A DNA stretch of 64,000 nt from Endozoicomonas euniceicola (GTDB taxonomy: Bacteria > Pseudomonadota > Gammaproteobacteria > Pseudomonadales > Endozoicomonadaceae): NCBI RefSeq assembly GCF_025562755.1, contig NZ_CP103300.1, forward strand, positions 3,721,001 to 3,785,000, written 5' to 3'. The position numbers were made by a program, and so were the translations under genes. Below the pieces are notes generated by a model. It was not told the DNA's origin. It did not search any database and saw only the letters and a list, made by a program, of their open reading frames with translations. Shown here piece by piece: positions 1-8,006 of the stretch (position 1 is the stretch's first letter; each line of letters begins with the position of its first letter).

Positions 1-1437
1 GTTGCGGGCTTTTAGTTTGACTGTTCCACAATCGCTCCGATCATTGTGGCAGCGATGACAGGGCCACCATGTTTCATTACAGCATTCAAAATTGACCAGG
101 CAGCGTCGCTGATAATGCTCACAACCCTCGGAGCCAGTATCCTCTGCATTCACTGCCGCTGCTGCTGACTGCTCAGCCTGAGTTCGGAGTTCAGCTGCCG
201 GATCCATAACAGAACCAAAGTGGACGCCACTAACAATAGCGTCCCCACTTGAACCTGAAACAACAGGCAGCAGGCTATTCGCCTGATTTGAACCCCAAAG
301 TAGCAGTTGTTCCATTACTATGTCGATCATTGCCTGCAGTCCTGTTGCTACTGCCCCGGCTGCTCCCTGACGATTATTTGTGGAATCAGCCGGCGTATTA
401 TCTGTGGCAACCCCATCACTCTGGACGTTAGTGGGTACTGGTGTTGAAGTGGAAGCGTGGTCGCCCAGGTCTGGCCCTTGCATACCATTTAGCTCTGATT
501 CTGAAAGTATTGTCGGTTCCTGAAAGTTCTCATGCACTGCAGCTTGTTCCTGACAGGCTTCTGGGTTTTCCGAAAGGTTGCATAATCCCGGTCGATTCTG
601 GAAGGTAATCGTTTGAAAGGCTCCCGGTTCGTTGCTCCGCCCCGGAGTAACAATTGAGCGCTGCCCATCCTCCACTCTCAGATCAACTGTCAGGGCTGAG
701 TCTGTTTCCCGTAACTGGAATGACAGTGAGTTATTGGGAGAGTCTACGTTTATGGCAGCAACCGATACGACAGGTAATAGATTATTTATCGCAGCCAACT
801 CGGGAACCAGCACCCAAAGATTTAAACTTTCAATTTCCTTCAGGATTTCCCTGAAGTCTGATTCTTCAAGTCTATTTTGCAGAACCCCGATCAGCTCAAT
901 CAAACGTTCAATGGGCGTAACCCTTTGAGGGGGATGCTGGTTACTTAACACAGCGGTGTAAGTACCTTCAAAAATTAATCTAATTTCATCAACCTGTGTT
1001 GGTGGGATAGCACTGGTAATACTGAGTCTTTCAAGAGTGGAAATCAGGGAATCCGTACTATCGAAACCAGCTGCATCCTGGTTTTCCTGATTTAACTCTT
1101 CAATATTAGAAGGTGCTGGAGTCAGGGTTAGAACACCCGTGTCAGGCTGAAAAATACATAAACCTCGTTCTCTTGACGATTCAACAAACTCTCTGGGTTG
1201 CTCTCCAATATTCTGAATAGTGATTGAGCCATCATCGAGCTCAGATAGTTGTATATATTGAGTTTGTTTTATTTCCTCCGAGACCTGTATTTCATATGGA
1301 TAGAAATGCACCCCTGCCGCCTCGGCTCCGGGCGCCACTGACAACAGGCAAACAATTAAAACCAGAAACCCGGAGCAGAAAATAAATATAGAGCTAACGA
1401 TAGCGAGCAAGGCATTTTTATTGGAAAAAGTAATCAT
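1..1437 (-). CDS. Secreted protein ending in a CHY-type zinc finger (partial, runs off left edge)
   Basis: The minus-strand frame is open from an ATG at 1437 to base 1 without a stop, giving 479 residues of an incomplete gene. Residues about 9-41 are a strongly hydrophobic segment ending in an AEA-like cleavage site, so I read it as a signal peptide or membrane anchor. Residues 45-435 are acidic and Ser/Pro/Asn-rich with no domain I recognise. From residue 439 the sequence becomes CEHYxRxC, CC, CHRCHND, spaced as in CHY zinc fingers such as that of human RCHY1/PIRH2 (CEHYxRxC, CC, CRLCHDN). In RCHY1 the CHY finger precedes a CTCHY and a RING domain; whether that holds here lies outside the window. 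The gene is followed only by an IS remnant on its 5' side. Function is unknown; a host-directed effector is an inference. Confidence 0.8.
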   Translation of the reverse strand, partial: MITFSNKNALLAIVSSIFIFCSGFLVLIVCLLSVAPGAEAAGVHFYPYEIQVSEEIKQTQYIQLSELDDGSITIQNIGEQPREFVESSRERGLCIFQPDTGVLTLTPAPSNIEELNQENQDAAGFDSTDSLISTLERLSITSAIPPTQVDEIRLIFEGTYTAVLSNQHPPQRVTPIERLIELIGVLQNRLEESDFREILKEIESLNLWVLVPELAAINNLLPVVSVAAINVDSPNNSLSFQLRETDSALTVDLRVEDGQRSIVTPGRSNEPGAFQTITFQNRPGLCNLSENPEACQEQAAVHENFQEPTILSESELNGMQGPDLGDHASTSTPVPTNVQSDGVATDNTPADSTNNRQGAAGAVATGLQAMIDIVMEQLLLWGSNQANSLLPVVSGSSGDAIVSGVHFGSVMDPAAELRTQAEQSAAAAVNAEDTGSEGCEHYQRRCLVNFECCNETWWPCHRCHNDRSDCGTVKLKARN

Positions 1438-1741
1438 AACGTTCACTCCACTTCGCTTTCAACTATCCAGTTTTTCAGCGCAAAATCGCTTCACACTGAG
1501 TTTCTTTCAGTTTGAAAGCACTTTTAAAAGGGATGTTCGAGACATAATTCATGTTTATAGAAAACATCTGTCGTCAATGGGGGGGCAACTGGTTGCCTGA
1601 AATTAATCAATCAGCTCGTTTATATAGAACGCTTTAATCCTAAGCGCCACTTTAATTAATGAACCGAGAGCCAGTCGGACTTAGAGCAAAAATCTGGCGT
1701 AATTGCCAATAATCACCTTTCAGGCAAACGACTTCTGACAA
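1438..1741. other. Intergenic region upstream of the CHY-finger gene
   Basis: This AT-rich stretch lies between the start of the CHY-finger gene and the transposase remnant. It should hold the promoter of the minus-strand gene and the left end of the IS element. I see no open frame of note and no clear terminal inverted repeat, because the partner end of the element is missing. Confidence 0.5.
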
Positions 1742-1966
1742 ATGAAGAAATGGACTTTCAGGCCAGTTGACCGCAGCACTCCAGACATGTTTCCTGCCAG
1801 TGTCGATGATTATTTACCGGAACGTTATCTCGCCCGTTTTGTTGTAAAGGTCGTCGAGCAGCTCGGTTTTGATCCGTTCATCAAGTCCTGTAGCAATAGA
1901 GGCTCCAAAGCCGGGCATCCATCACTCATGCTCTCACTGTTATTTTATGGATTTTTCTTTAGGTAA
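1742..1966 (+). pseudogene. 5' remnant of an IS1182-like transposase, cut at attL
   Basis: The 74 codons match the start of IS1182-family transposases: an FRPVDR start, then a YLPERYLARFVVKVVEQL block, then GHPSLMLSLLFYG. The frame breaks right after LLFYG, where intact members continue with YATGVFSSR, and stops at 1966, three bases before the prophage core repeat. No continuation appears beyond the right end of the prophage, so the 3' part was lost before or during integration, not merely displaced. Not functional. Confidence 0.75.
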
Positions 1967-1968
1967 AG

Positions 1969-1996
1969 TGGGGCGATGGTGCCGACGAGAGGACTT
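1969..1996. repeat. attL core (28-bp direct repeat of the tRNA-Thr 3' end)
   Basis: These 28 bases are identical to 40013-40040. They comprise the last 20 bases of the tRNA-Thr gene plus 8 bases downstream of it. Similarity extends left to 1958 / 40002 with two mismatches. A duplicated tRNA 3' end at the far side of an integrase-bearing region is the usual mark of site-specific prophage insertion. Confidence 0.93.
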
Positions 1997-2147
1997 TTTA
2001 TTTATTTTTAATCAATAACTTATATGGTTTTGTGGTTATTTTGGCTTACCACACAATTTGAAATTATTTTATGGGTAAAGTATCCGATATTAGATATAAG
2101 TGGGTATTTGTAGTACCCACTATATATTTATTTCTGCCTTGTCTTTT

Positions 2148-2357
2148 TCACGAAACAGTATCATAAACCCCCACAACCACACCAAGGATCGGGCAGTCTT
2201 CCGCTTGGCCGTAGCCGCAGCATATAGTTCTGTCTGAATCCTTTGCTACTACCCTGCTATCCTTTCTTGGTTTTTGGTCAGGATCCACGATAAGAACCCG
2301 ACCAACCTCCACCCCTTCTGCAGCTACCTGAGTACCAACTTTTAACCCCAACAACAT
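2148..2357 (-). CDS. Short S24/LexA-like C-terminal domain protein or repressor fragment
   Basis: The 69-residue product resembles the C-terminal end of S24 peptidase-type repressors: a VGRVLIVDPDQ strand, then a DSRVVAKD stretch, then ILGVVVGVY near the end. It has no helix-turn-helix and lacks the GDSM serine segment, so it cannot be a normal self-cleaving repressor. AAGG lies about 14 bases before the ATG. It is either a remnant of an older immunity region or a small anti-repressor-like protein. It is the leftmost prophage gene. Confidence 0.5.
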   Translation of the reverse strand: MLLGLKVGTQVAAEGVEVGRVLIVDPDQKPRKDSRVVAKDSDRTICCGYGQAEDCPILGVVVGVYDTVS

Positions 2358-2633
2358 AGCATCACCGCCTTATTCTTATTTCCTATATAAAGAGACCCTG
2401 GCCAAGATCGAGCCCACTATCTCACAAGTCTTAGAGTTATCAAGTTTTGTGCAATTTCCGCACAAATCAGCCAGTTCTTGTGAACATACGACTGAGAAAA
2501 CTCATAATTAAAAACTCTGATTCACTTTCTACAGGAATTTTTGCCCCAGTGTCTTAACAGAAAAATATTGGTATCAAATCTTGTTAAATGATTTTCAGCT
2601 AACCTTGACGACTGTCTGACATATAAGCCAGAC

Positions 2634-2899
2634 TGGCTCCCATCACCTGCAAGTGCTGATAACACTACTCAGGTGGGAGCCATCCCAGCAGGACAAACGG
2701 CTACTATGCCGGGCGTCCACGGATAGAAAACCGTCAACGGTGGGTTAAACCGTGCCTTCGGGTGGGAAGCAGTGGGGAGTGCTGAGTACTCTTATCAGCG
2801 TCCCGGCACCACTTTCTATACAGCTCTGTTCAGAGCTGGGGCTCCATATTGATAATGATATGGACATCGAAACCGCACTCTCTGAGCTGCGGTTTTTTT
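2634..2899 (+). ncRNA. Candidate structured RNA ending in a rho-independent terminator
   Basis: This stretch lacks a convincing reading frame but is packed with hairpins. Bases 2634-2682 form a 13-bp stem (TGGCTCC and CACCTG pairing with CAGGTG and GGAGCCA, with a three-base bulge). Bases 2821-2838 form an 8-bp stem, and shorter stems lie between them. The end is a stem (AACCGCA/TGCGGTT) followed by T7 at 2871-2899, which fits rightward transcription. I do not recognise the family. It lies just inside attL, next to the S24-like fragment and the XRE regulator. Confidence 0.5.
2871..2899 (+). terminator. Rho-independent terminator of the candidate RNA
   Basis: A 7-bp stem (AACCGCA with TGCGGTT) is followed by a run of seven T on the plus strand. 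Confidence 0.7.
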
Positions 2900-3023
2900 G
2901 TATCTGGAACATACGACACCTGTATTAGTTACTGCGTTGTCAGTGTCGCGAGGCCTGCGCGTGACACCATCTTGCGGCGTGTAAAAAAACAGATAACTGA
3001 TACAGGTCAATTTTTTTCAGCGA

Positions 3024-3040
3024 GTTGCACGGCGTGCAAC
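3024..3040. promoter_or_regulatory. 17-bp perfect palindrome, probable operator of the XRE regulator
   Basis: GTTGCACG-G-CGTGCAAC is a perfect inverted repeat with 8-bp arms. It lies 85 bp before the start of the XRE-family gene, in the place expected for an autoregulatory operator. It has no T run, so it is unlikely to be a terminator. Binding by the neighbouring regulator is inferred. Confidence 0.5.
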
Positions 3041-3124
3041 ATTTAGCTGGAAACAGGACAGTTACTAACCAAAAAAAATGAATGCTTTTTGAGAAATTCG
3101 TAATAATTGGGGGTGGAGCTATGA

Positions 3125-3436
3125 ATGTACCGACATTTTTCGGAGTGTTTAGAGCATGTGCTCACTGTCAAAGGCTGGCGATCAAAGCGGCTGGCTCTGG
3201 AGATAAATGTGAATAAATCAACTGTTTCACGTTGGTTGAATGGTGAAACCGAGCCGCGTAACTTAGCTGAGCTGGTGTCTATTGCGGAAGCACTGGATGT
3301 CACTACGGATGAGCTACTGGGTCATCATAATGAACTGACCCCGCACCTTGAGCTAATACGAAAGCTGCCCAAAGACTTGCGAGATCAGGAACTAAAGAGG
3401 CTGCAAAAGCTGGTAGAGAACTACCGCAAGACTTGA
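3125..3436 (+). CDS. XRE-family helix-turn-helix regulator
   Basis: The 103-residue product has one HTH_3/XRE domain at residues about 10-62 (KGWRSKRLALEINVNKSTVSRW then EPRNLAELVSIAEALDVTTDELL), followed by a charged helical tail. A GGTGGAG ribosome site lies just upstream. A second ATG four bases earlier is in another frame and does not give an HTH. It stands apart from the CI/Cro switch 25 kb away and heads a short rightward cassette at the left end. It probably controls that cassette and itself. Confidence 0.8.
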   Translation: MYRHFSECLEHVLTVKGWRSKRLALEINVNKSTVSRWLNGETEPRNLAELVSIAEALDVTTDELLGHHNELTPHLELIRKLPKDLRDQELKRLQKLVENYRKT

Positions 3437-3560
3437 GCCAGCCGGGCAGGATGCCCGCTACAAAGTTAACTATTGGTTGATTTAAGTTTCAGTGCCGTTT
3501 TACACTGTCTAACAACTTGAAGCTGTATACCAAATAACAAAAAGAAGACAAGGAAGGCAA

Positions 3561-3911
3561 ATGTACGCTGTTGATACCGATGATGAGTACAGTCGGCTTG
3601 TTCAGGCTGTATACGATAAGGTAATTCTTGAAAGCAGCAAAGTTTTGCTAAACAGTAAGCGATTCAGCATTCATATCCTTAAACTTGCTGATGATCCAAC
3701 TTATCAGGAAATAGCCGACGCTCTACTTGAGGTTTGCGACATGATTGACTTTCTGGTAAAACATCGGGGTTTAGAAGAACATGCTTGGACATGCGCCAAA
3801 GCTAGGGATTATGCCAAGTTTGTTGCTGATGTAGCTAAAGCAATAGAAGCATGTGACGAAGTAGAATTAAAAAGACTAACGGAAGAAATGGATAAGGGGA
3901 GCTTCCTATGA
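3561..3911 (+). CDS. Small acidic, helical prophage protein of unknown function
   Basis: A 116-residue, largely helical protein with no signal peptide, membrane segment or motif that I recognise. It follows the XRE gene by 124 bp and overlaps the next small gene at an ATGA junction, which suggests translational coupling. Its place outside the lytic operons, with its own regulator and a terminator behind, is typical of cargo genes expressed in the lysogen. That role is inferred. Confidence 0.6.
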   Translation: MYAVDTDDEYSRLVQAVYDKVILESSKVLLNSKRFSIHILKLADDPTYQEIADALLEVCDMIDFLVKHRGLEEHAWTCAKARDYAKFVADVAKAIEACDEVELKRLTEEMDKGSFL

Positions 3912-4039
3912 AAACCATGACCACACAAGAAATCACAAACAAGATTTTCAGGTTGTTGGATAGAGTTGGTGAGCTTGCAGAAAAGGCATACCAGGCTCAT
4001 CTCAAGGCTGAAAATGAGCAGGCAAAAAAAGCAGCCTGA
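3908..4039 (+). CDS. 43-residue protein, coupled to the preceding gene
   Basis: The ATG at 3908 overlaps the stop of the upstream gene. The product is a single predicted amphipathic helix rich in Lys, Glu and Ala (starts MKTMTTQEITNK, ends AKKAA). No family is recognised. Its size and coupling would suit an antitoxin-like or accessory subunit, but nothing in the sequence proves it. Confidence 0.5.
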   Translation: MKTMTTQEITNKIFRLLDRVGELAEKAYQAHLKAENEQAKKAA

Positions 4040-4060
4040 ATGATCCCTTACACAGATTAA

Positions 4061-4087
4061 AGAAGCCCGGTTAACCCGGGCTTTCTT
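4061..4087. terminator. Bidirectional terminator between the left cassette and the tail operon
   Basis: The stem AGCCCGG/CCGGGCT has A-rich sequence on its left and T-rich sequence on its right. It can end rightward transcription from the small-protein cassette and leftward transcription after gene D. Confidence 0.7.
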
Positions 4088-5089
4088 CTATCCCTTCGGT
4101 ACCTCCCCCTCCACCGAACAAACATACCCCTTATCCAGCTTATGGGTAACACGGCTCACCACCCAGTCACCATCAACAGCAGTACGAAACCCCACCAGCT
4201 TTAACACTGTTTCCGCTTTCAGGTCCGGGGAACCGGGCAATGTTAACGACAACCGGCTGGCTCCCCGCTGCATGGATTCATAGCGTGACTTCGCTGCAGC
4301 TTCTGCGGCGGGCTGGTCGGCGTAGTTGTGGGTAATCTTCAGTTCGGGCTTGCCCTCGCCTGCCGTTACGGTCTTTTCTTCGCCGCTGCCAATGTCCTGC
4401 CAGCGGGTTGTCACTGACTGGTATTTGCTGCGTTCTGCAATCCGTACCTTCCAGCTGGTCAGGTCTTCAGGCTTGATGATGACCGGCGGGATCTCTTTGC
4501 CGGTGGCCGTCTTGCCCCTGCCTTTTTCCATGAATAACAAACGACCAGAGACAGGTTTCACCATGGCGTTATGGTCTTTGGCTATCCGGGTCAGCAGGTT
4601 GATGTCGCTTTCGCTGGTCTGGTCGATGTGTTCCAGCTTAATATCGGTCAGGGTGTCACCCACCACCGGCGTCATCTTCTGTTCTTCAGCGATGGTTTTT
4701 ACCAGATCGCCAATGGTGATGTTTTCCCAGCTGCGGTTTTTCTGGGTTTGTATCTGCCCGAATGTATCCGAAGCTGGTGACAGTGGCGCGGCCTGCGCTT
4801 TTATTGTCATGGTGGACGGTGGTCCCGACAGTTCCAGTTCATTGACAATGAATAGCCCCATGTTCTGAACATGGCTGTCATACCCCAGCCAGACCTCCAG
4901 CTTTGCGCCGGTGCCGGGCAGGCTGTACCCGGGGGCGGCGTCGTGTAGCTGAATGGTCAGGCTGTCTGACTGAATGCCCGCCTCATCGGTCAGGTTCAGG
5001 CTGATCAGGTTTTCAGAAACAGCGTCGGTGATGTCCTGCTCATTTGCAGTAATACGGTAAACGGGCTGAATGCCGGTGCTTAGTCCCAC
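4088..5089 (-). CDS. D: Phage tail protein D (P2 gpD / late control D family)
   Basis: The 333-residue protein matches the gpD family of P2-type myophages, which forms part of the baseplate hub on which the V spike sits. Visible markers are a start with TGIQPVYRITANEQDIT, a central TIKAQAAPLSPASD segment, a block typical of the family around residues 150-200 (LLTRIAKDHNAMVKPVSGRLLF), and the C-terminal stretch VLKLVGFRTAVDGDWVVSRV. It is the last gene of the tail module and overlaps X by 10 bp. Confidence 0.9.
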   Translation of the reverse strand: MGLSTGIQPVYRITANEQDITDAVSENLISLNLTDEAGIQSDSLTIQLHDAAPGYSLPGTGAKLEVWLGYDSHVQNMGLFIVNELELSGPPSTMTIKAQAAPLSPASDTFGQIQTQKNRSWENITIGDLVKTIAEEQKMTPVVGDTLTDIKLEHIDQTSESDINLLTRIAKDHNAMVKPVSGRLLFMEKGRGKTATGKEIPPVIIKPEDLTSWKVRIAERSKYQSVTTRWQDIGSGEEKTVTAGEGKPELKITHNYADQPAAEAAAKSRYESMQRGASRLSLTLPGSPDLKAETVLKLVGFRTAVDGDWVVSRVTHKLDKGYVCSVEGEVPKG

Positions 5090-5289
5090 AGCTTCACGCC
5101 CCCGTCCCGCTGCTCAACGGGAAAATCCGGTAAGGCAACGTCAAGGCCAGCGGGCAGCAGTGCGGATTGTCTGCCTAGCTTGGGGTTATGCTTTAACACC
5201 AGCTCCACAGCGCCGGTTTTGTTGCCGTAGAATCGCCAGCATATCCAGTCCAGGGTATCACCCTGCTTGGTTCGGTAACGTGTCGCCAT
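5080..5289 (-). CDS. X: Phage tail protein X (LysM-like)
   Basis: The 69-residue protein has the P2 gpX pattern: TKQGDTLDWICWRFYG at the start (a LysM-like fold), then LPAGLDVALPDFP. In P2-type tails gpX acts at the baseplate together with U and D. It overlaps both neighbours (U by 32 bp, D by 10 bp), which is usual for this gene trio. Confidence 0.88.
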   Translation of the reverse strand: MATRYRTKQGDTLDWICWRFYGNKTGAVELVLKHNPKLGRQSALLPAGLDVALPDFPVEQRDGGVKLWD

Positions 5290-5665
5290 AGTAAATAAGA
5301 CTCAGGCTGAACTCCTGCTGGCGGGGAATACCACCAGCGAGGTGTTTGGTTTGTGTTTCGTCGATGTCTGTCAGGCACCAGTAGCCGTGAACGATGCCCA
5401 GGCTATCCACCAGCAAGTGAGGTTTGCCGGTTCCGGCCAGTTCACGCAATGAATCCAGCTGACCCGCACCGCCGTTAAACTGGGGGAAGATCACGCCCGC
5501 CAGTTTTATAGTGTCATCCCCCGGGCCTATAAACTGGCGCGCTGCGGTTTTGTTGATCCGGTCCTGACTGCTCCAGCGGTACGACGTGGTACGCTGCAAT
5601 CGCTGATACGCTGCCGTGTTCAGGCTGAACGTGTAATTGCCCAATTTCATCATCACCTGCGACAT
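5258..5665 (-). CDS. U: Phage tail protein U
   Basis: The 135-residue protein matches the P2 gpU family: MMKLGNYTFSLNTAAYQRLQR at the start, then FIGPGDDTIKLAGVIFPQFNGG and a C-terminal QEFSLSLIYYG. GpU is a tail component needed to complete the tube. It lies directly between the tape measure gene T and gene X, the order found in P2. Confidence 0.9.
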   Translation of the reverse strand: MSQVMMKLGNYTFSLNTAAYQRLQRTTSYRWSSQDRINKTAARQFIGPGDDTIKLAGVIFPQFNGGAGQLDSLRELAGTGKPHLLVDSLGIVHGYWCLTDIDETQTKHLAGGIPRQQEFSLSLIYYGDTLPNQAG

Positions 5666-5666
5666 A

Positions 5667-7619
5667 TCAGGCTCCTGCTAAATCGTACAGGGCATTATCA
5701 CCACCCCATTCGGTGGCGGTTTGCTGCCCTATCTCTGTGGCATCCTGACCGGGAGCCGCATAGATATTAATGTTATCCACCTTCCGGGCGTCGGTCTGGC
5801 TGACCTGCTGAGTGGGTGCAGCCTGCTGGATGGTTTCCTGTGCTTTCAGGGCTTCCGGTTTCTGCACCTGGGCATCATAGGCACCACCGATCTGTGGTCT
5901 GTTGTTCTCTTCCGGCTTCAGGGGAGAGTTGAAAAGGTACGGCTGCCTGTTGTCTTCTGGCTTATAAGCCGTCTGACCGAACGGTGGGATAACCGGCTCC
6001 GGTCGTGTTTCGGTTAGCTGTTGCTGAGTAATGCCCAGACGGGGCTTGGTGGGTGCTTCGTTTTCCGTGTCGTCATCATCCCCGAAACCGAAAAAAGATT
6101 TCACTTTATTTGCAGACTGACTGATCCAGTCAAATTTTGAAGAGATCCATTTAATCGCCGGTTGCCAGGCATTAACAATCATTCCAAGCGGTGAAAAGCT
6201 GAATGCGGTTTTTATCAGATCCCACGCCATACCAACGGACGATGACACGCTGTCCCACACCGAGCCGAAAAAGCCCGATATGGGTTCCCAGTTGGCATAG
6301 ATCAGCGCCGCGCCACCCGCAATGGCAGCGGCCACCAGCCCAATAGGGTTAGCCATCAGGGCAACCCCGACGGCTTTTATACCTGCGCCCACCACCGGCA
6401 AGACACCACCCAGCGCACCAAGGGAACCCACTAAACCACCAATGGCAGACACCACACCAATAACGGAAGCAATCATCTTGCCCGCCATCACGGCACCAAC
6501 TGCCAGGGCGGCATTCTCCCAACCGCCGATAAACTGCACGGCGCTGTTAATGGCTGAGCCCAGCGACCATAAGCCCTTGCCCAGCCCAACAACACCGTCC
6601 ACAATGGCGGGGAAAACATTCTTTGCAGCTTCTGCCACCTTCCCGCCCCATACGCTGATCTGGTCCCGGTTTTTAGCAATCCAGCCTGACATACTCTTGA
6701 ACGCTTCTGTCACCACTGGCATTAACTGCGCCCCCACCATGCGAGTCACGCCACCAATGGACAATTCAACATCGAGCAACGCATCCATATAGTTTTCAGC
6801 GTCTGTTGCGGCTTCATTGCCCAGTACATTACCGGTATCCCTGGCATCCTGCCGCAACTGCGCCAGCCCCGCCGATCCGCCCTTGAGCATGTTGGTCATC
6901 TTGGCACCTGAACGGCCAAACAGCTGCACCGACATTCTCATGCGTTCGGTCTGGCTGTCCACGCCTGCCATGGCGTCAGCAATTGTATTCAGCTGTTCTT
7001 CCGGTGACATCATCGCCATGGTTTCAGCATCCAGACCCAGCTCTTCCAGTACCAGACGACCCTGACCTAATCCTTGCGCCGCTTCCGATATACTACGAAT
7101 GCCTTTTTGTGCGTTGGTGGCGAACTCCTGCGCCGACATGCCCGAACGTTGGGCGGCATATTCATATTCCTGAAACGACTCCACCCCGAACCCCAACATG
7201 GCTGAGGTTTTAGCGGTGTAGTCCATGGTATCCGCCAGTGACTTGGTCATACCGAAGATGGCACCACCTGCCAGTGTGGCAGCGCCGGTTATTCCCATCA
7301 CTGCCGTTTTGACCTGACCAAACAGGCGACCACTTTTAGCCCCGACCTGCTGCGCCCGGTTCAGGGCGTTCTGCTTGGCCTTGGCTCGCTCCAGCTCATC
7401 ACCCAGCGCATTGTATTTACGCTCAAGGGCTGAAACATCTTTGCCTGCCTTGCGGTTTTTATTGATTTCCTTGAGAAGTTTGGTCTGTTCGGTTTTGGTT
7501 TTGCGGATGTCTTTCTGGGTCTTGCCCAGTGCTTTATTGACCGCACCACCAATACCCTTGAACGAGTTATCAACAGTGCCACCCAGCTTAACGACGGCGT
7601 TATAGGTTTGAGTGGCCAT
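5667..7619 (-). CDS. T: Tail tape measure protein (P2 gpT type)
   Basis: The 650-residue protein sets tail length. It begins with a coiled-coil rich region (residues about 25-95, Lys/Glu/Ala-rich) and a TP901-type tape-measure segment (FGMTKSLADTMDYTAKTSAMLGFG). A hydrophobic central region (about 340-450) follows, with long Gly/Ala-rich membrane-like helices. The C-terminus ends IGQQTATEWGG. Its ATG shares a base with the stop of the frameshifted E' frame. At 650 residues it is shorter than P2 gpT (about 800), which would predict a somewhat shorter tail. Confidence 0.92.
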   Translation of the reverse strand: MATQTYNAVVKLGGTVDNSFKGIGGAVNKALGKTQKDIRKTKTEQTKLLKEINKNRKAGKDVSALERKYNALGDELERAKAKQNALNRAQQVGAKSGRLFGQVKTAVMGITGAATLAGGAIFGMTKSLADTMDYTAKTSAMLGFGVESFQEYEYAAQRSGMSAQEFATNAQKGIRSISEAAQGLGQGRLVLEELGLDAETMAMMSPEEQLNTIADAMAGVDSQTERMRMSVQLFGRSGAKMTNMLKGGSAGLAQLRQDARDTGNVLGNEAATDAENYMDALLDVELSIGGVTRMVGAQLMPVVTEAFKSMSGWIAKNRDQISVWGGKVAEAAKNVFPAIVDGVVGLGKGLWSLGSAINSAVQFIGGWENAALAVGAVMAGKMIASVIGVVSAIGGLVGSLGALGGVLPVVGAGIKAVGVALMANPIGLVAAAIAGGAALIYANWEPISGFFGSVWDSVSSSVGMAWDLIKTAFSFSPLGMIVNAWQPAIKWISSKFDWISQSANKVKSFFGFGDDDDTENEAPTKPRLGITQQQLTETRPEPVIPPFGQTAYKPEDNRQPYLFNSPLKPEENNRPQIGGAYDAQVQKPEALKAQETIQQAAPTQQVSQTDARKVDNINIYAAPGQDATEIGQQTATEWGGDNALYDLAGA

Positions 7620-7992
7620 CAGTTGTTTCCTTCTTTAGGCAGGTGTTTAATCCATAGCAGCAGTTCGTCTGCGTCCAGCTCCAGCAATTCGGACAATGGC
7701 CAGCCAGTATGACTGGCCAGTGCGATACAGGCTTCCCGAATGTCGGAATCACTCAGGACAAAAAATCTTGGAAGGCTTCCTGTAGTTGCTGCATGTCAGC
7801 CATATCCAGTTCTTCAATATCCGCCGGGCTGACTTCACAGAGGTTGGCAAACGTAGCAATGTCACGCTCAGCCGCGTTCTTGATTTTGTCCGTGGCCAGC
7901 ATGTCCTTCACCTTAGGCCGACGCATCCGCAACACACTGATTTCAGTCCCGTCAATGGTGATGGGGTACTCCAGTTTAATGTCCTTGCTCAT
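7619..7992 (-). CDS. E: Tail assembly chaperone E with -1 frameshift product E+E'
   Basis: The zero-frame product E is 79 residues (stop at 7753) and belongs to the phage tail E / Mu gp41 family (VLRMRRPKVKDMLATDK). Just before its stop the coding strand reads TTTTTTG (7765-7759), a classic -1 slippery heptamer. In the -1 frame reading stays open for about 45 more codons (LSDSDIREACIALASHTGWP and onward) and ends at 7619, sharing one base with the ATG of the tape measure gene. E and E+E' are known to coat the tape measure during assembly in P2-like phages. The coordinates given are for the fusion, about 124 residues. Confidence 0.85.
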
Positions 7993-8006
7993 TCTTTTAT
8001 TCCCGT

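Noticed and set aside
249..928. Several plus-strand frames of 60-98 codons near the left edge
   Set aside because: They are shadows of the long minus-strand frame that is open from 1437 to the edge.
2634..2899. Considered as a retron RNA, group II intron end or tmRNA
   Set aside because: No reverse transcriptase is nearby and I do not see domain V, the tmRNA tag frame or other hallmarks.
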